Numbered from the stretch's first letter, positions 1-7,951 are shown. The stretch: DNA of 13,189 nt from Lysobacteraceae bacterium (GCA_020201235.1 JAIVHD010000301.1:1-13189); one strand, 5' to 3'. Notes: generated by a model from the letters alone, not told the origin. Translations and numbers: made by a program.

Positions 1-635
1 GCCTGCGCCATCCGATCCTGGCCGCTCGCGCCGTGCTCGAAAAGTCGACGCACGTCATGTTGAGCGGGCGCGGAGCCGAACAGTTCGCACGTGCGCAGGG
101 TCTGGAGTTCATGCCGGAAGACTGGTTTATCACCGAGTTCCGGCGTGAGCAACTGAAAATGATGCAGGCGTCAGAGAAGCGCCAGGCCCTGCGCCTTTCA
201 GATAGCAGTCAGCGCTGGTTTTCGACTGTCGGCGCAGTTGCACTGGATCGGTACGGCAACTTGTCTGCGGCGACCTCGACCGGCGGCATGGCAAACAAAC
301 GCTTCGGGCGCGTTGGCGATTCGCCGATCATCGGGGCCGGCACGTACGCCGACAACCGCGCCTGCGCGGTCTCGGCGACCGGCCACGGCGAATACTTCAT
401 ACGCCATGCCGTGGCGTATGCCATTTGTGCGCGCATGCGTTTTGGCGGCGAATCGCTTGCCGAGGCCGCCGAAACCGTGGTCAACCAGGTCTTGCCCGAG
501 GCCGGTGGCGACGGCGGCGTCATTGCAATCGATGCGAGTGGCAACCTGGCCTTGCCGTTCAACACCAGCGGAATGTATCGGGCATCGATCGATCGCAACG
601 GCAAGCTCAAGGTCGCGATCTACGACGATGAATGA
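1..635 (+). CDS. iaaA: Isoaspartyl peptidase / L-asparaginase (Ntn hydrolase), 5'-truncated by window edge
   Basis: Plant-type asparaginase of the N-terminal nucleophile hydrolase family. It hydrolyses isoaspartyl dipeptides and L-asparagine after self-cleavage into two subunits. The frame is open from base 3, reading LRHPILAARAVLEKSTHVML, which matches the end of the family's alpha subunit, so the real start lies upstream of the window; the GTG at 33 is internal. The beta subunit should begin at the Thr encoded at 225-227 in STVGAVALD, followed by the family signature TSTGGMANKRFGRVGDSPIIGAGTYADN and by ATGHGE. Known homologues usually have Gly just before the nucleophilic Thr; here it is Ser (222-224). 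The stop TGA (633-635) overlaps a possible ATG at 632 of the next gene. A perfect 9-bp inverted repeat (398-406/412-420) lies in the coding sequence and is probably incidental. Family call is firm; peptidase versus asparaginase preference cannot be read from sequence. Confidence 0.93.
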   Translation, partial: LRHPILAARAVLEKSTHVMLSGRGAEQFARAQGLEFMPEDWFITEFRREQLKMMQASEKRQALRLSDSSQRWFSTVGAVALDRYGNLSAATSTGGMANKRFGRVGDSPIIGAGTYADNRACAVSATGHGEYFIRHAVAYAICARMRFGGESLAEAAETVVNQVLPEAGGDGGVIAIDASGNLALPFNTSGMYRASIDRNGKLKVAIYDDE

Positions 636-685
636 CAGTACCCGCGGCGGTTTCGACAATTGCCTTAACAACCGTTTCTGCAACC

Positions 686-868
686 ATGCTCACCGATTCA
701 CTTGAGTTCGACTGCCCTTGGTGCGGCGAGGCCAACCAGGTCGAGGCCGAGCCCGACGACGCCGGCCAGTGGCTGGTCCAGGACTGCCAAGTCTGCTGTC
801 GCCCGATCGAAATTCGGTTGCCCGGCCCAGGCCTACCCGACTTCCTTGTTCGCCAGGAAGAAGGTTAA
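686..868 (+). CDS. CPxCG-motif cysteine-rich small protein
   Basis: A 60-residue protein of the CPXCG cysteine-rich family (Cys_rich_CPXG). It has two cysteine pairs, FDCPWCGE near residue 8 and DCQVCC near residue 35, as expected for a small zinc-ribbon-like metal site. Its cellular role is not known to me. I chose ATG 686 because MLTDSLEFDCPWCGE matches the usual short N-terminus of the family. An in-frame ATG at 632, overlapping the iaaA stop as ATGA, would add 18 residues of no recognisable pattern. Neither start has a strong Shine-Dalgarno. The gene lies directly downstream of iaaA on the same strand and may be co-transcribed. It is followed by a large palindromic repeat. Confidence 0.75.
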   Translation: MLTDSLEFDCPWCGEANQVEAEPDDAGQWLVQDCQVCCRPIEIRLPGPGLPDFLVRQEEG

Positions 869-889
869 GCCCGCCTTACTCATCAGTCA

Positions 890-1081
890 ACCCATCAGTT
901 GCATAAATTTACGAGTGCGAGAGCCCGGAGAGTCGTGTTTCCGGGGCGTGCGCGGAGATTTTTCAGCCGCAGCATCGTTCACACGATGTGAGGACCTGAA
1001 AAATCGAGCACGCGCCCCGAAAACGCTGCTATACCGGGCAGCGTAGCGGTCTCACGCCGGAAATTTATGCAACAGATGGGT
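890..1081. repeat. Palindromic intergenic element, copy 1 (192 bp)
   Basis: Terminal arms 890-910 and 1061-1081 are inverted repeats pairing at 20 of 21 positions; both contain GTTGCATAAATTT or its complement. Nested inside are a CGGGGCG/CGCCCCG pair (942-948/1013-1019), a perfect 10-bp pair GATTTTTCAG/CTGAAAAATC (957-966/996-1005) and a 6-bp hairpin (973-978/983-988). The unit could fold into one long cruciform in DNA or RNA. It fills the gap between the converging CPxCG gene and metF, so it may act as a bidirectional terminator, although no U-tract is present. It shares 20 identical bases (1029-1048) with the inverted copy at 6982-7077. No transposase is nearby. Family name not recognised. 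Confidence 0.8.
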
Positions 1082-1084
1082 CAA

Positions 1085-1948
1085 TCACGCGGCCTGACTT
1101 CCCCCGACCTTGTCCAAGCCAAGATTTCGACAAAGTGTAAGCGTTGCTGCGGACCGATTGAGCGTATAGAAATGAATTCCCGGCACCCCGGCTTCGAGCA
1201 GCTGCTGACAAAGACCGGTCACGACGTCTTCGCCAAAGGCCCGAATCGAGCGCTCGTCGCCTGCTTCTTCCCAGGCATGCAGCCGCTTTCCAATCCATTT
1301 GGGGATGTCCGCGCCGCACATGCTTGAAAAACGAGCCAGACGCGAATAGTTGGTGATCGGCATAATACCCGGGGTCACCGGAATATCCATCCCGAGCCGC
1401 GCACAGTCTTCCATGAAGCTTGCATAGCACTCGAAATTGAAGAAGTACTGCGTGATGGCACCGTCGGCGCCAGCATCGACCTTTTCCTTGAAGTGCAGCA
1501 GGTCGGATTCGGGTTTCTTCGCTTCCGGATGAAACTCTGGATAACATGCGACCTCGATGTGAAAACGGCGACCATAATGCTCGCGGATAAAGCGCACCAG
1601 GTCCACGGCATAGTCGAATACGCCGCTGCCGCCGCCTGACGGCCGATCACCGCGCAGAACGACCAATCGATCGACACCGGCTTCCAGGTAGGCATCCAGG
1701 AGTTCGCGGATGCCATCGGTATCTTCGGACATGCAGGAGATGTGAGGCGCCGCCGAAATGCCGGTTTCTCGCTGAATATTGAGTACCGTTGCCTTGGTTC
1801 GAGCTCGGGTAGATCCTCCGGCCCCGAAGGTGACCGACATGTAGGCCGGTTTTAATTCGGCAAGCTTGTCGCGCGTTCGTGTGAACGACTCGATCTGCTC
1901 GTCATTTTTAGGCGGAAAGAATTCAAAGCTGACTTGTGGATGGGTCAT
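1085..1948 (-). CDS. metF: 5,10-methylenetetrahydrofolate reductase
   Basis: Flavoprotein reducing 5,10-methylene-THF to 5-methyl-THF, the methyl donor for methionine synthase; cytosolic TIM-barrel enzyme. The 287-residue length fits bacterial MetF (E. coli 296). Visible signatures: VSFEFFPPK with the catalytic Glu at residue 9 (E. coli Glu28), FGAGGSTR at 41-48, LRGD with Asp101 (Asp120), AITQYFF with Gln167 (Gln183), and HFYTLNRS near the C-terminus. The ATG at 1946-1948 gives the usual short N-terminus; no strong Shine-Dalgarno precedes it. It is last of the minus-strand cluster metK-ahcY-metF. A gap of 200 nt after ahcY holds two strong hairpins, so it may have its own promoter or depend on read-through. 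Its 3' end abuts the palindromic element at 890-1081. No defects seen. Confidence 0.96.
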   Translation of the reverse strand: MTHPQVSFEFFPPKNDEQIESFTRTRDKLAELKPAYMSVTFGAGGSTRARTKATVLNIQRETGISAAPHISCMSEDTDGIRELLDAYLEAGVDRLVVLRGDRPSGGGSGVFDYAVDLVRFIREHYGRRFHIEVACYPEFHPEAKKPESDLLHFKEKVDAGADGAITQYFFNFECYASFMEDCARLGMDIPVTPGIMPITNYSRLARFSSMCGADIPKWIGKRLHAWEEAGDERSIRAFGEDVVTGLCQQLLEAGVPGIHFYTLNRSAATLTLCRNLGLDKVGGSQAA

Positions 1949-2047
1949 GACAATACTTCACGATTCGGGTTTGGGGGTGAACTCGTGCACGCCTCGACGG
2001 CGTCGGCCAAACAGCCGTAATGGACGAACGGATGGTTCAATGGACCT

Positions 2048-2072
2048 ACCGGAGTCGGTGACCGACTCCGGT
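2048..2072. repeat. Perfect short inverted repeat between ahcY and metF
   Basis: An 11-bp perfect stem, ACCGGAGTCGG with CCGACTCCGGT, separated by three bases (TGA). It lies about 100 nt upstream of the metF start. No U-tract follows on either strand, so a classical intrinsic terminator is not supported. It could be an operator, an mRNA processing or stabilising structure, or a dispersed repeat. Function unknown. Confidence 0.5.
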
Positions 2073-2100
2073 GGGATTCGACCGATATCGCCTAAGCAAG

Positions 2101-2140
2101 GATGATTTTGGACCGGCCAGTGGGCCCGGTCCAAATCATC
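2101..2140 (-). terminator. Stem-loop just downstream of ahcY
   Basis: GATGATTTTGGACCGG (2101-2116) pairs with CCGGTCCAAATCATC (2126-2140), 15 bp with a single bulged base and a 9-nt loop. On the minus strand it starts 8 nt after the ahcY stop (2149-2151) and is followed by CTTGCTT, which is only weakly U-rich. Position and strength suggest a terminator or a partial terminator reducing read-through into metF. This function is inferred. Confidence 0.5.
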
Positions 2141-2148
2141 GCATTGGC

Positions 2149-3609
<1,461 letters not shown>

Positions 3610-3623
3610 AAGTACACCTTAAA

Positions 3624-3642
3624 ATTTAGGATTTAGGATTTA
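3624..3642. repeat. Short tandem heptamer repeat in the ahcY leader
   Basis: The plus strand carries about two and a half copies of the heptamer ATTTAGG. On the minus strand this reads TAAATCC repeated, 15-20 nt ahead of the ahcY Shine-Dalgarno. The tract is AT-rich in a GC-rich region. It could be an upstream promoter element or operator, or a simple slippage repeat. No terminator with a U-tract was seen in the 132-nt gap between metK and ahcY, so co-transcription is possible. Confidence 0.5.
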
Positions 3643-3741
3643 GCAATTAAGCCTTGATGTTCAGATTGCAGGAAGCAAGGTGCAGTTTTCTGCGGACTGA
3701 TTCGTGACCCGCGCAACAGCACTCCTGCGTCCTGCACTTTG

Positions 3742-4461
3742 TTACAGTCCGGCTGCCTGGCGAAGCGCATCAGCACGATCAGTCTTTTCCCAGCTGAAGG
3801 TCGTGAAGTGCTCCTCACGCTTCTTGCCATCGCGAACCACCTCTGCGGAAGTCTGTTCCGGATGCCGGCCAAAGTGGCCGTGGGTCGCGGTCTGGCGATA
3901 CATCGGATGCAGCAGGTCAAGCATTTTCAGAATGCCAAAGGGACGCAGGTCGAAATGCTCACGCACCAGCTGCTCGATCTTTTCCTCGGGTATGCGACCG
4001 GTGCCGAAGGTCGTGACCGATACTGAAGTCGGCTCGGCAACCCCGATCGCATAACTGACCTGAATTTCGCATTTCTCGGCCAACCCGGCGGCAACGATAT
4101 TCTTGGCCACGTAGCGCCCGGCGTAGGTCGCCGAACGGTCGACCTTCGACGGATCTTTCCCCGAGAACGCGCCGCCACCGTGCCGGGCCATGCCGCCGTA
4201 GGTATCCACGATGATCTTGCGCCCGGTCAGGCCAGCGTCGCCAACCGGACCGCCAATGACGAATTTACCGGTCGGATTGATATGGAACAGCGTGTCTTTG
4301 TGCAGCCATTCCTTGGGCAGCACCGGCTCAATAATGTGCTCGCGCACACCCTCGCGAATCTCGTCGAGCTCGACCCCTTCATCGTGCTGCGTGGACAACA
4401 CGACCGCATCGATCGCGACCGGTTTGCCCTCGGAGTAACGCAATGTGACCTGGCTTTTGGC
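3742..4461 (-). pseudogene. metK: S-adenosylmethionine synthetase, C-terminal part (displaced frame after internal deletion)
   Basis: This frame carries the central and C-terminal domains of MetK, beginning [14 protein letters not shown], equivalent to about E. coli residue 165 (counting Met). It continues with [47 protein letters not shown] and [15 protein letters not shown], and ends [15 protein letters not shown]. These form the substrate- and ATP/phosphate-binding core. A roughly 20-residue insert after GHFGR, absent from E. coli, looks like a lineage variant and not damage. The open frame extends back to 4527, but residues upstream of 4461 are out-of-frame reading of the N-terminal part. 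Relative to E. coli, about residues 96-164 are missing, including the mobile active-site loop and the GAGDQG signature with its catalytic Asp. As written the product cannot be a working synthetase. Either a true pseudogene or an assembly error. Confidence 0.9.
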
Positions 4462-4744
4462 TGTTAATGACCGAGCACGTGCGCCCATCGAAACCGACCC
4501 GGGACGAGTCATAGCCGACATCCACAACCACCTGACGAATCAAATCTTCGAGATCGACCCAGGCGGTGGTCGAAATCTCGCCGCCGACGATGACGGCACC
4601 AGTCTTGATAAAGGTTTCGCAAGCAACCCTGGCGTATGGATCCTGGGTCAGAATTGCATCCAGCACGGCGTCGGAAATCTGGTCGGCCATTTTGTCGGGG
4701 TGGCCTTCTGAAACGGATTCCGATGTGAACAGATAGTCTCTCAT
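4379..4744 (-). pseudogene. metK: S-adenosylmethionine synthetase, N-terminal part, truncated by frameshifting deletion
   Basis: MetK makes S-adenosylmethionine from methionine and ATP. Residues 1-95 align to E. coli MetK without gaps: [49 protein letters not shown] and [12 protein letters not shown]. The next bases (about 4459-4462, AGCC on the coding strand) join directly to AKSQVT of the C-terminal half in another frame. The protein therefore runs into 26 out-of-frame residues and stops at 4379. If the missing part had E. coli length, 209 nt are gone. ATG at 4742-4744 is the correct start; an AAGAG lies about 13 nt upstream, somewhat far for a Shine-Dalgarno. First gene of the metK-ahcY-metF cluster. 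MetK is normally essential, so this is either a misassembly or a second copy exists elsewhere. Confidence 0.92.
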
Positions 4745-4782
4745 GGGCTTATTTATCTCTTGATTCGGATAGAAAGATAAGC

Positions 4783-4811
4783 ATTGTACAGCATCGATTC
4801 GAAAATTTCAC
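4783..4811 (-). promoter_or_regulatory. Candidate sigma70 promoter for metK
   Basis: On the minus strand, -35 GTGAAA (complement of 4806-4811) and -10 TACAAT (complement of 4783-4788) are separated by exactly 17 bp. Agreement with TTGACA/TATAAT is 4/6 and 5/6. It sits about 40 nt upstream of the metK ATG. The leader contains an imperfect inverted repeat (4752-4779), TTATCTTT against AAGAGATAA on the coding strand, which includes the only Shine-Dalgarno-like AAGAG. That could be an operator or a translational control hairpin. Assigned by eye. Confidence 0.45.
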
Positions 4812-4910
4812 CCCGGCTTGGCCTTATCCGGCATTAATCACCACTCCAGCGACTGCGGCACCGCCATGCCCCGCGCGCTATGATGCAGCCTTTAACCGCG
4901 AGCGAGCGCA

Positions 4911-6353
4911 ATGTTGGAGCTCGGCATTTTCCAGCACGGCAGCGTCATCCTGGTCATTTTCCACCTGTTACTGGCACCTGCTGCGGCGCTGCATGCGATG
5001 CTGTTCAAGCGCGATTCACGCGCCGCGTTCGGCTGGATTGCCTTGTGCATCCTGTTGCCGCTCGGTGGCCCGGTGCTGTACGCCCTGGCCGGCATCAACC
5101 GAATCCAGAAGCGCGCGAAACGGCTGTCGCTGCCGGGCTTGCGTATCGGCTTCGAGCGCGGCAAGGCCCGAAACGCGAAAAACCAGAATGTCGTGGATCT
5201 GCCCCCGGAGTTTCGCAACCTGGCCCGGGCCGGCCAGCAACTCGCCAGCCACGAACTGTCGGTGGGCAATTCGGTCGAGTCTCTGGTCGATGGCAACGAG
5301 GCCTATCCTGCGATGCTCGAAGCGATCGAGCATTCGTGCCGATCGGTGTTTCTGATCAGCTATATTTTTGACGCCGACCCGATTGGCCGGCGATTCGTCG
5401 ATGCACTGGAGCGCGCCCGGCGGCGCGGGGTCGATGTCCGGGTCGTGGTCGACGGCATCGGCCAGTATTACAGTTTTCCGTCGATCCGGCGCTGGCTGCG
5501 CCGGGCCGGCATCGCGACCGGTCTGTTCCTGCCACCCCGCCTGTTGCCGCCAAAGCTCTCGATCAATCTTCGCAATCACCACAAGATTCTTGTCGTCGAT
5601 GGCCACACCGCGTTTACCGGCGGAATCAACATCGGCGAGCGGCACTGGATAGACAGCCCGCCGGCCAAACATGCAGTCGCCGATCTGCATTTCAGAATGC
5701 GCGGTCCGGTGACCTCGCAGCTCGAGGCCGAGTTTCTCGATACCTGGGAATTCATCACCGGCCAACGCGACCAGCCAGCCGCTGTGAGTGCGCTTGCGCG
5801 CGGAAGTTGCCTTTGCCGCACGCTGACCGACGGACCCGACGAAAATCTCGATCAAATCACGATGCTGCTTAGCGCTGCGATTGCCGAGGCGCGTCAATCG
5901 GTGCTGATCATGACGCCGTACTTTTTACCCCCGCGCGAACTCATCGGCGCGCTTCAGGCCGCCAGTCTGCGAGGCCTTGAAATCAAGCTGGTGTTACCGC
6001 AGAAAAGCAACCTTCCCTACGTGCACTGGGCAATGCGCAATATGCTCTGGGAGGTCATTTATCAAGGCATCGACGTCTATTATCAGCCACCGCCGTTTTC
6101 GCACTGCAAGTTGCTGGTCATCGACGATCGCTACACCTTGGTGGGCTCGGCAAACTGGGATTCGCGCTCGCTGCGGCTTAATTTCGAACTTCAGGTCGAG
6201 ATTTTCAATCGCCGGTTTGCGGCTAAGATGGCTGAGCGCATTCGACATGCAGCCTCGCACGGTTGCCGTGTCACCCTCGAGGATGTCGACGGTCGGTCGT
6301 TGCCGACACGCTTGCGCGATTCATTTTTCTGGTTATTTTCACCTTATCTATAG
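4911..6353 (+). CDS. Cardiolipin synthase-type phospholipase D family protein
   Basis: Membrane-bound phosphatidyltransferase of the HKD superfamily, most likely a cardiolipin synthase joining two phosphatidylglycerols. 480 residues, close to ClsA (486). Two N-terminal membrane segments (about 5-30 and 37-62) precede a basic stretch. Two catalytic HxKx4D motifs follow: HHKILVVD (His223, Lys225, Asp230) with GGINIGERHW, and HCKLLVID (His398, Lys400, Asp405) with VGSANWDSRS. ATG 4911 puts the first membrane helix at the N-terminus, and GAGCGAG lies just upstream as a possible Shine-Dalgarno. A TATGAT at 4879-4884 could be a -10 box, but no good -35 accompanies it. Divergent from metK; followed 9 nt downstream by the NnrU-family gene. 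The layout is ClsA-like, but substrate is inferred. Confidence 0.9.
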   Translation: MLELGIFQHGSVILVIFHLLLAPAAALHAMLFKRDSRAAFGWIALCILLPLGGPVLYALAGINRIQKRAKRLSLPGLRIGFERGKARNAKNQNVVDLPPEFRNLARAGQQLASHELSVGNSVESLVDGNEAYPAMLEAIEHSCRSVFLISYIFDADPIGRRFVDALERARRRGVDVRVVVDGIGQYYSFPSIRRWLRRAGIATGLFLPPRLLPPKLSINLRNHHKILVVDGHTAFTGGINIGERHWIDSPPAKHAVADLHFRMRGPVTSQLEAEFLDTWEFITGQRDQPAAVSALARGSCLCRTLTDGPDENLDQITMLLSAAIAEARQSVLIMTPYFLPPRELIGALQAASLRGLEIKLVLPQKSNLPYVHWAMRNMLWEVIYQGIDVYYQPPPFSHCKLLVIDDRYTLVGSANWDSRSLRLNFELQVEIFNRRFAAKMAERIRHAASHGCRVTLEDVDGRSLPTRLRDSFFWLFSPYL

Positions 6354-6362
6354 GACACGCAC

Positions 6363-6935
6363 ATGTTGCAACTGATCGTCGGCCTGATTCTATTCCTGGG
6401 AATTCACTCGATTTCTATCGTCGCGCTGCCGTTGCGCGAACGCCTGGCGGCGGGTTTTGGCGAATGGCCCTACAAAGGCCTCTACTCGCTATTTGCCGTT
6501 GTCGGCCTGGTTTTGATTGTGTTCGGTTACGGCCAGGCCAGGCTCGACCCGACTGTTGTGTACACCCCGCCGACCTGGACTGCACACATCACAATGCTGC
6601 TGATGCTGCCGGTCTTTACGGCGCTGCTAGCCACCTACCTGCCCGGTCGAATCAGCCGTGCGCTGAAGCACCCGATGCTGTTCGCGGTCAAACTCTGGGC
6701 GCTGGCCCACCTGCTTTCGAACGGTGCACTTGCCGACCTGCTGTTATTCGGAGGCTTTCTGGCCTGGGCGGTGGTCGACCGAATCTCGATGAAAAGCCGG
6801 CAACAACGCCCGATCCCGAGGGCCCCTGATCGTGCGTTCAACGACGTGATTGCGGTGATCGGCGGTCTTGGCCTCTATGTCGCATTCGCGTTCTGGCTGC
6901 ACCCGGCCTGGATCGGCGTGCCGGTCATGGGCTGA
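6363..6935 (+). CDS. NnrU-family integral membrane protein
   Basis: 190-residue multi-pass membrane protein of the NnrU family, related to the membrane domain of isoprenoid desaturase-like proteins and first described near denitrification genes. Visible features: an N-terminal helix with LFLGIHS, helices near residues 38-56, 73-92, 105-135 and 162-185, and the characteristic block LPGRISRALKHPMLFAVKLWALAHLLSNG followed by FLAWAVVDRIS. ATG 6363 starts 9 nt after the cls stop, suggesting one transcription unit. No nitrite or nitric oxide reductase genes lie nearby, so a link to denitrification has no local support and the function is unknown. Palindromic element copy 2 follows 46 nt after the stop and may end transcription. 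Confidence 0.88.
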   Translation: MLQLIVGLILFLGIHSISIVALPLRERLAAGFGEWPYKGLYSLFAVVGLVLIVFGYGQARLDPTVVYTPPTWTAHITMLLMLPVFTALLATYLPGRISRALKHPMLFAVKLWALAHLLSNGALADLLLFGGFLAWAVVDRISMKSRQQRPIPRAPDRAFNDVIAVIGGLGLYVAFAFWLHPAWIGVPVMG

Positions 6936-6981
6936 CCGGGCGGGCCATCTGGGTCGCCGACGCGCGCCACCTGGTGTTTAA

Positions 6982-7077
6982 CCCAACGTTGCATAAATTT
7001 TCGAGCCGGAATCGCTACGCTGCCCGGTATAGGGGCATTTCCGAGCTTTCATTTTCAAAAATTTATGCGACGTTGGG
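6982..7077. repeat. Palindromic intergenic element, copy 2 (96 bp)
   Basis: Arms 6982-7001 and 7058-7077 pair over 20 contiguous positions (19 Watson-Crick, one G-T). The inner arm GTTGCATAAATTT is identical to copy 1. The inside carries CGCTACGCTGCCCGGTATAG (7013-7032), whose reverse complement is found in copy 1 at 1029-1048, so this is a shorter copy in opposite orientation. The outer arm differs from copy 1 but still pairs. It separates the NnrU gene from a converging minus-strand gene, again between gene 3' ends. No U-tract seen. Confidence 0.8.
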
Positions 7078-7093
7078 GTTTAATCCTGACTTA

Positions 7094-7474
7094 TTAGTAC
7101 CAGCCTAGCAATCGTCGCCACAACGGCGGCCGTCTCGCTGGCTCGGCGATCTGCTGTTCGGCGTCGGGCACTGAGTCAGGCCCCGCAATGCACGAAATCA
7201 CCAGATCGTCGATCAAGGCCGGTGTAAATCGGTACGGGTCGAACGCCTCGAGATCGTGCCGCCTGAGGACCTGGCTCACGAGCCGTTCGATCGCGACGAA
7301 TTTCATCGACCAGTCGGTGAAACGGCGGTTGCGAATGGTGCGGCGCGTGAGCCGCTGTACATCATGGTGCCTCGGATCCCGGCGAACAAACCAGAATTCG
7401 CGAAACTTCAGGATCGACTCCGTAGCCCTGGTGGGCGGCCGGGAACGAGGCACGAGAACAATACGACAGCGCAA
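7094..7474 (-). CDS. Unrecognised protein, possibly frameshifted at its 5' end
   Basis: I do not recognise this protein. The frame runs to 7474 (a TTG directly after a TGA). The part from about FTDWSMKFVAIERLVSQVL onward has codon use typical of the region (mostly G/C at third positions) and looks truly coding; it is soluble, basic, and ends PPLWRRLLGWY. There are no clear motifs, signal peptide or membrane segments. The first 25 or so residues read poorly (MRCRIVLVPRSRPPTRATES), while another frame (7362-7550) reads more naturally upstream. The simplest model is one gene from 7550 with a frameshift near 7410, giving a protein of roughly 150 residues with CSCCG near its N-terminus. An unshifted alternative start is ATG 7306. 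The gene is flanked by palindromic elements on both sides. Confidence 0.45.
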   Translation of the reverse strand: MRCRIVLVPRSRPPTRATESILKFREFWFVRRDPRHHDVQRLTRRTIRNRRFTDWSMKFVAIERLVSQVLRRHDLEAFDPYRFTPALIDDLVISCIAGPDSVPDAEQQIAEPARRPPLWRRLLGWY

Positions 7475-7550
7475 TCAAGTGATCTTCAGACAGCATGTAC
7501 TTTCCGCAACAGGAGCAACGCCGAGAGGATAAGGGATCGTGCCTGATCAT
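7362..7550 (-). pseudogene. Probable 5' portion of the frameshifted unrecognised gene (CSCCG-containing)
   Basis: A 62-residue frame starting at ATG 7550: MIRHDPLSSRRCSCCGKYML, then SEDHLIALSYCSRASF, PAAHQGYGVDPE. A cluster of cysteines (CSCCG plus a later SYCS) suggests a small metal-binding head. It overlaps the gene at 7094-7474 in another frame and stops at 7362. Splicing the two frames near YGVDPE/SILKFREFWFVRR gives a continuous plausible protein, so I read this as the N-terminal part of one broken gene. It could instead be a separate small protein. Confidence 0.3.
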
Positions 7551-7569
7551 ACTGTCAACCCCGGATGAC

Positions 7570-7744
7570 CCGGCTTATTCACCCCAACGTTGAGAGGGGT
7601 CGACAGGCCCAGGGGCCGGGGCGTTTCGCGGCCCAGTGCACCCGAAGCGCACTGGCCCGCACGGTGACGATGCTCGAGCGAGCGAAACGCCGCAGACCCG
7701 GGGCATTGCGGTGCCTCAAGTCGATGGGGTGGTGAATAAGGCGG
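7570..7744. repeat. Long hairpin element (175 bp), different family
   Basis: Outer arms CCGGCTTATTCACC (7570-7583) and GGTGAATAAGGCGG (7731-7744) pair at 13 of 14 positions. Inside, GCGTTTCGC (7621-7629) pairs with GCGAAACGC (7682-7690). A central stem of 12 positions with one mismatch joins 7628-7639 to 7649-7660, and overlaps the end of the previous arm by two bases. The left arm region contains ACCCCAACGTTG, resembling the arm of copy 2 (6982-7001), but the rest differs, so I treat it as a separate class. It holds no convincing coding region and lies between the unrecognised minus-strand gene and the mrp operon. Confidence 0.65.
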
Positions 7745-7951
7745 TTTTAAGAAGCCGAAACCGCCAGACCGCCCGATCCGAACCAGGGCGGGCCTGGTCC
7801 GGATTCGCCGCACGGCGAACGCCGCCAGCAACAGCGCGCCTGACCATCCAGCGGTGCGTGCAGAATCGATACCCCCGCTGACAAATAGCTTGGCTGGAAA
7901 CGCGCATTCCGCACCCGGCGCGAATGCCCTTTTGGTAAGATTCGATCCATC
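7745..7951 (+). promoter_or_regulatory. Gene-free leader of the mrp operon
   Basis: No convincing gene here. It holds a hairpin 7776-7787/7793-7804 (11 of 12 paired, loop GCGGG) and a second one directly after it, TTCGCCG/CGGCGAA (7804-7810/7813-7819). A CTGACA at 7878-7883 is a fair -35 box, but no good -10 follows at the usual spacing. The mrp promoter must lie in this interval or within the preceding element; I cannot place it. The hairpins could shape the 5' untranslated region. Confidence 0.35.

Noticed and set aside
398-420. 9-bp perfect inverted repeat inside the asparaginase gene
   Set aside because: It lies in conserved coding sequence and is easily produced by the codons used; no partner site elsewhere was seen.
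2048-2072. Perfect inverted repeat as a Rho-independent terminator
   Set aside because: No run of T follows on either strand.
3610-3741. SAH riboswitch ahead of ahcY
   Set aside because: The leader lacks the conserved core I know for this class; only a tandem heptamer and weak hairpins are present.
5016-5897. Long minus-strand open frame within the cardiolipin synthase gene
   Set aside because: The plus frame carries both HKD motifs; the antisense frame has no known domain.
7188-7546. Plus-strand open frames opposite the orphan gene
   Set aside because: They are antisense to a frame with better third-position G/C bias, contain no recognisable motif and lack a Shine-Dalgarno.
6982-7744. Palindromic elements as integron attC sites (arms with CCCAAC / GTTGGG)
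   Set aside because: No integron integrase or cassette array, the right end reads GTTGGGG where the core site consensus is GTTRRRY, and the AT-rich perfect arms are unlike attC L/R box spacing.
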